A DNA stretch of 64,000 nucleotides from Streptomyces tuirus. GTDB lineage: Bacteria > Actinomycetota > Actinomycetes > Streptomycetales > Streptomycetaceae. Position 1 is the first letter of the stretch, and each line of letters begins with the position of its first letter. Of this stretch, positions 63,251 through 64,000 are shown piece after piece. The notes beneath the pieces are model-generated. The model was not told the origin of the DNA. It saw nothing but the letters and a program-made list of their open reading frames with translations, and ran no database searches. The translations under genes were made by a program, and so were the position numbers. The stretch covers positions 2,034,001 through 2,098,000 of the forward strand of contig NZ_AP023439.1 in NCBI RefSeq assembly GCF_014701095.1, written 5' to 3'.

Positions 63251-64000
63251 GTGGAACTGCCCAACGGCCACCCGTGCCCGGAGTGCGGCGCGCCCAGACA
63301 GCGGGACAACACCCCGACCTGCGCCTGCACGCACCGTGCCGCCGAGGCCCTCCGCGACGCCCGCACGGCGCAGGCGGCGGCAGCGGAGGATTTCGACCCG
63401 CTGCGGATCCGCCCGTACGTGGAGATCGACGCCGGGGCCTCCGGCGACCCGGGCGGGGCCACGGCACCGTCGAACAACCCGGCCGACCCCACCCCGCACG
63501 ACACCGCCCTACGACCGGGAACCGGCCCGGCGGAGGCATCACCTGCCCAGGGGGCCGGGCACGAGGGCGGCGCCCAGGGCCCAGCCACAACGGGCAACGG
63601 CGTCACACCCCCGCGCGCGACCGAGGGCACACAGAGGCCAGCCACAACGGGCAACCCCGCCACATCCCCGCACGGAGCCGACCCCCAGCCCACCGGAAAC
63701 GGCGCTGCGGAGGCACCCCGGCCCCAGGACCCCGGGCAGACGACCGAGGGCGGCGCCCAGGGCCCAGCCACAGCGGGCAACGGCGCCACACTCCGGCACG
63801 CGACCGATGGCACACAGAGGCCAGCCACAACGGGCAACCCCGCCACACCCCCGCACGGAGCCGACCCCCAGCCCACCGGAAACGGCGCTGCGGAGGCACC
63901 CCGGCCCCAGGACCCCGGGCCCGTGGCCGAAGGCGGCGCCCAGGGCCCAGCCACAACGGGCAACCCCGCCACACCCACGCACGGAGCCGACCCCCAGCCC
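63251..64000 (+). CDS. Cys-rich N-terminal, repeat-rich protein (peptidoglycan-binding type), partial
   Basis: The first 250 residues are visible and the gene continues beyond the window. It opens VELPNGHPCPECGAPRQRDN, then TPTCACTHRAAEALRDAR and a segment AAAEDFDPLRIRPYVEI, the pattern I recall from Streptomyces peptidoglycan-binding proteins. The two CxxC/CxC pairs suggest a zinc ribbon. After residue 60 the sequence is Pro/Ala/Gly/Thr-rich and disordered. A 61-residue unit is repeated (63674, 63857, with a third start at 63983). GTG at 63251 has GGAGG upstream. Confidence 0.7.
   Translation, partial: MELPNGHPCPECGAPRQRDNTPTCACTHRAAEALRDARTAQAAAAEDFDPLRIRPYVEIDAGASGDPGGATAPSNNPADPTPHDTALRPGTGPAEASPAQGAGHEGGAQGPATTGNGVTPPRATEGTQRPATTGNPATSPHGADPQPTGNGAAEAPRPQDPGQTTEGGAQGPATAGNGATLRHATDGTQRPATTGNPATPPHGADPQPTGNGAAEAPRPQDPGPVAEGGAQGPATTGNPATPTHGADPQP
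63540..64000 (+). repeat. Tandem 183-bp (61-codon) repeat in the last gene
   Basis: A block including GGAGCCGACCCCCAGCCCAC, then CGGAAACGGCGCTGCGGAGG and CCCAGGACCCCGGG recurs at 63674 and 63857, a spacing of 183 bp (61 codons), so the reading frame is kept. A further copy starts at 63983, 126 bp on. Copies are nearly identical, which implies recent or homogenised expansion. Confidence 0.85.

Overview
The window is high-GC actinobacterial DNA and almost certainly comes from a Streptomyces chromosome. The evidence is the very strong third-position GC, frequent GTG starts (plus one TTG and two probable CTG starts), typical Streptomyces families (Scr1/WhiJ-type XRE regulators, DUF397, DUF574 methyltransferases, a bifunctional RNase H/phosphatase), an actinobacterial RNase P RNA and F420-type oxidoreductases. 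Genes are densely packed, with many 4-bp stop/start overlaps. I saw no tRNA, rRNA, intact insertion sequence, prophage or CRISPR array.

Layout. 1-7.5 kb: an Rsm22 end, a small membrane-protein operon with decayed genes at its head, a GlxA/AraC regulator, a serine hydrolase/MFS pair, an oxidoreductase and an SDR. 7.5-18.7 kb: a hairpin-bearing gap, stress-type small proteins, rnpB overlapping an EamA gene, AraC and MerR regulators, YaaA, KDPG aldolase with a perfect dyad, and the convergent RNase H/phosphatase, zinc-ribbon and Nif3 operon. 18.9-33.2 kb: an envelope/unknown group, an SDR-ADH-MaoC operon, a pyruvyl transferase-like gene, divergent MFS pumps, an amidase and an F420-type oxidoreductase. 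33.3-42.4 kb: a glycosyltransferase-methyltransferase-toroid operon divergent from a KstR-like TetR gene, an orphan TPP riboswitch, ferredoxin and aldehyde dehydrogenase, an MBL hydrolase, and an XRE/DUF574 pair. 42.6-48.3 kb: a cobalamin riboswitch and a five-gene ECF-type uptake operon. 48.5-55.3 kb: CYP125-like P450 divergent from a FadA5-like thiolase, a WhiJ/DUF397/ATPase cluster, and a GT87-PAP2 fusion. 55.3-64 kb: minisatellites, an MFS symporter, an O-methyltransferase under a long dyad, an FHA protein, two related repeat-rich proteins, GNAT, an MFS-MarR fusion and the start of a repeat-rich peptidoglycan-binding-type protein.

The strongest system-level signal is a dispersed KstR-like regulon. 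A TetR protein resembling mycobacterial KstR lies in the window, and sequences matching the KstR operator (TnnAACnnGTTnnA) occur in front of the SDR-ADH-MaoC operon, between the TetR gene and the glycosyltransferase operon, between ALDH-ferredoxin and the MBL hydrolase, and (with one mismatch each, two sites) between the CYP125-like P450 and the FadA5-like thiolase. Together these enzymes would oxidise a terminal methyl to an acid and carry out part of beta-oxidation of a sterol or isoprenoid side chain. An apparently orphan TPP riboswitch points into the antisense strand of the TetR gene. The second coherent system is B12-regulated ECF uptake with two predicted surface-anchored proteins.
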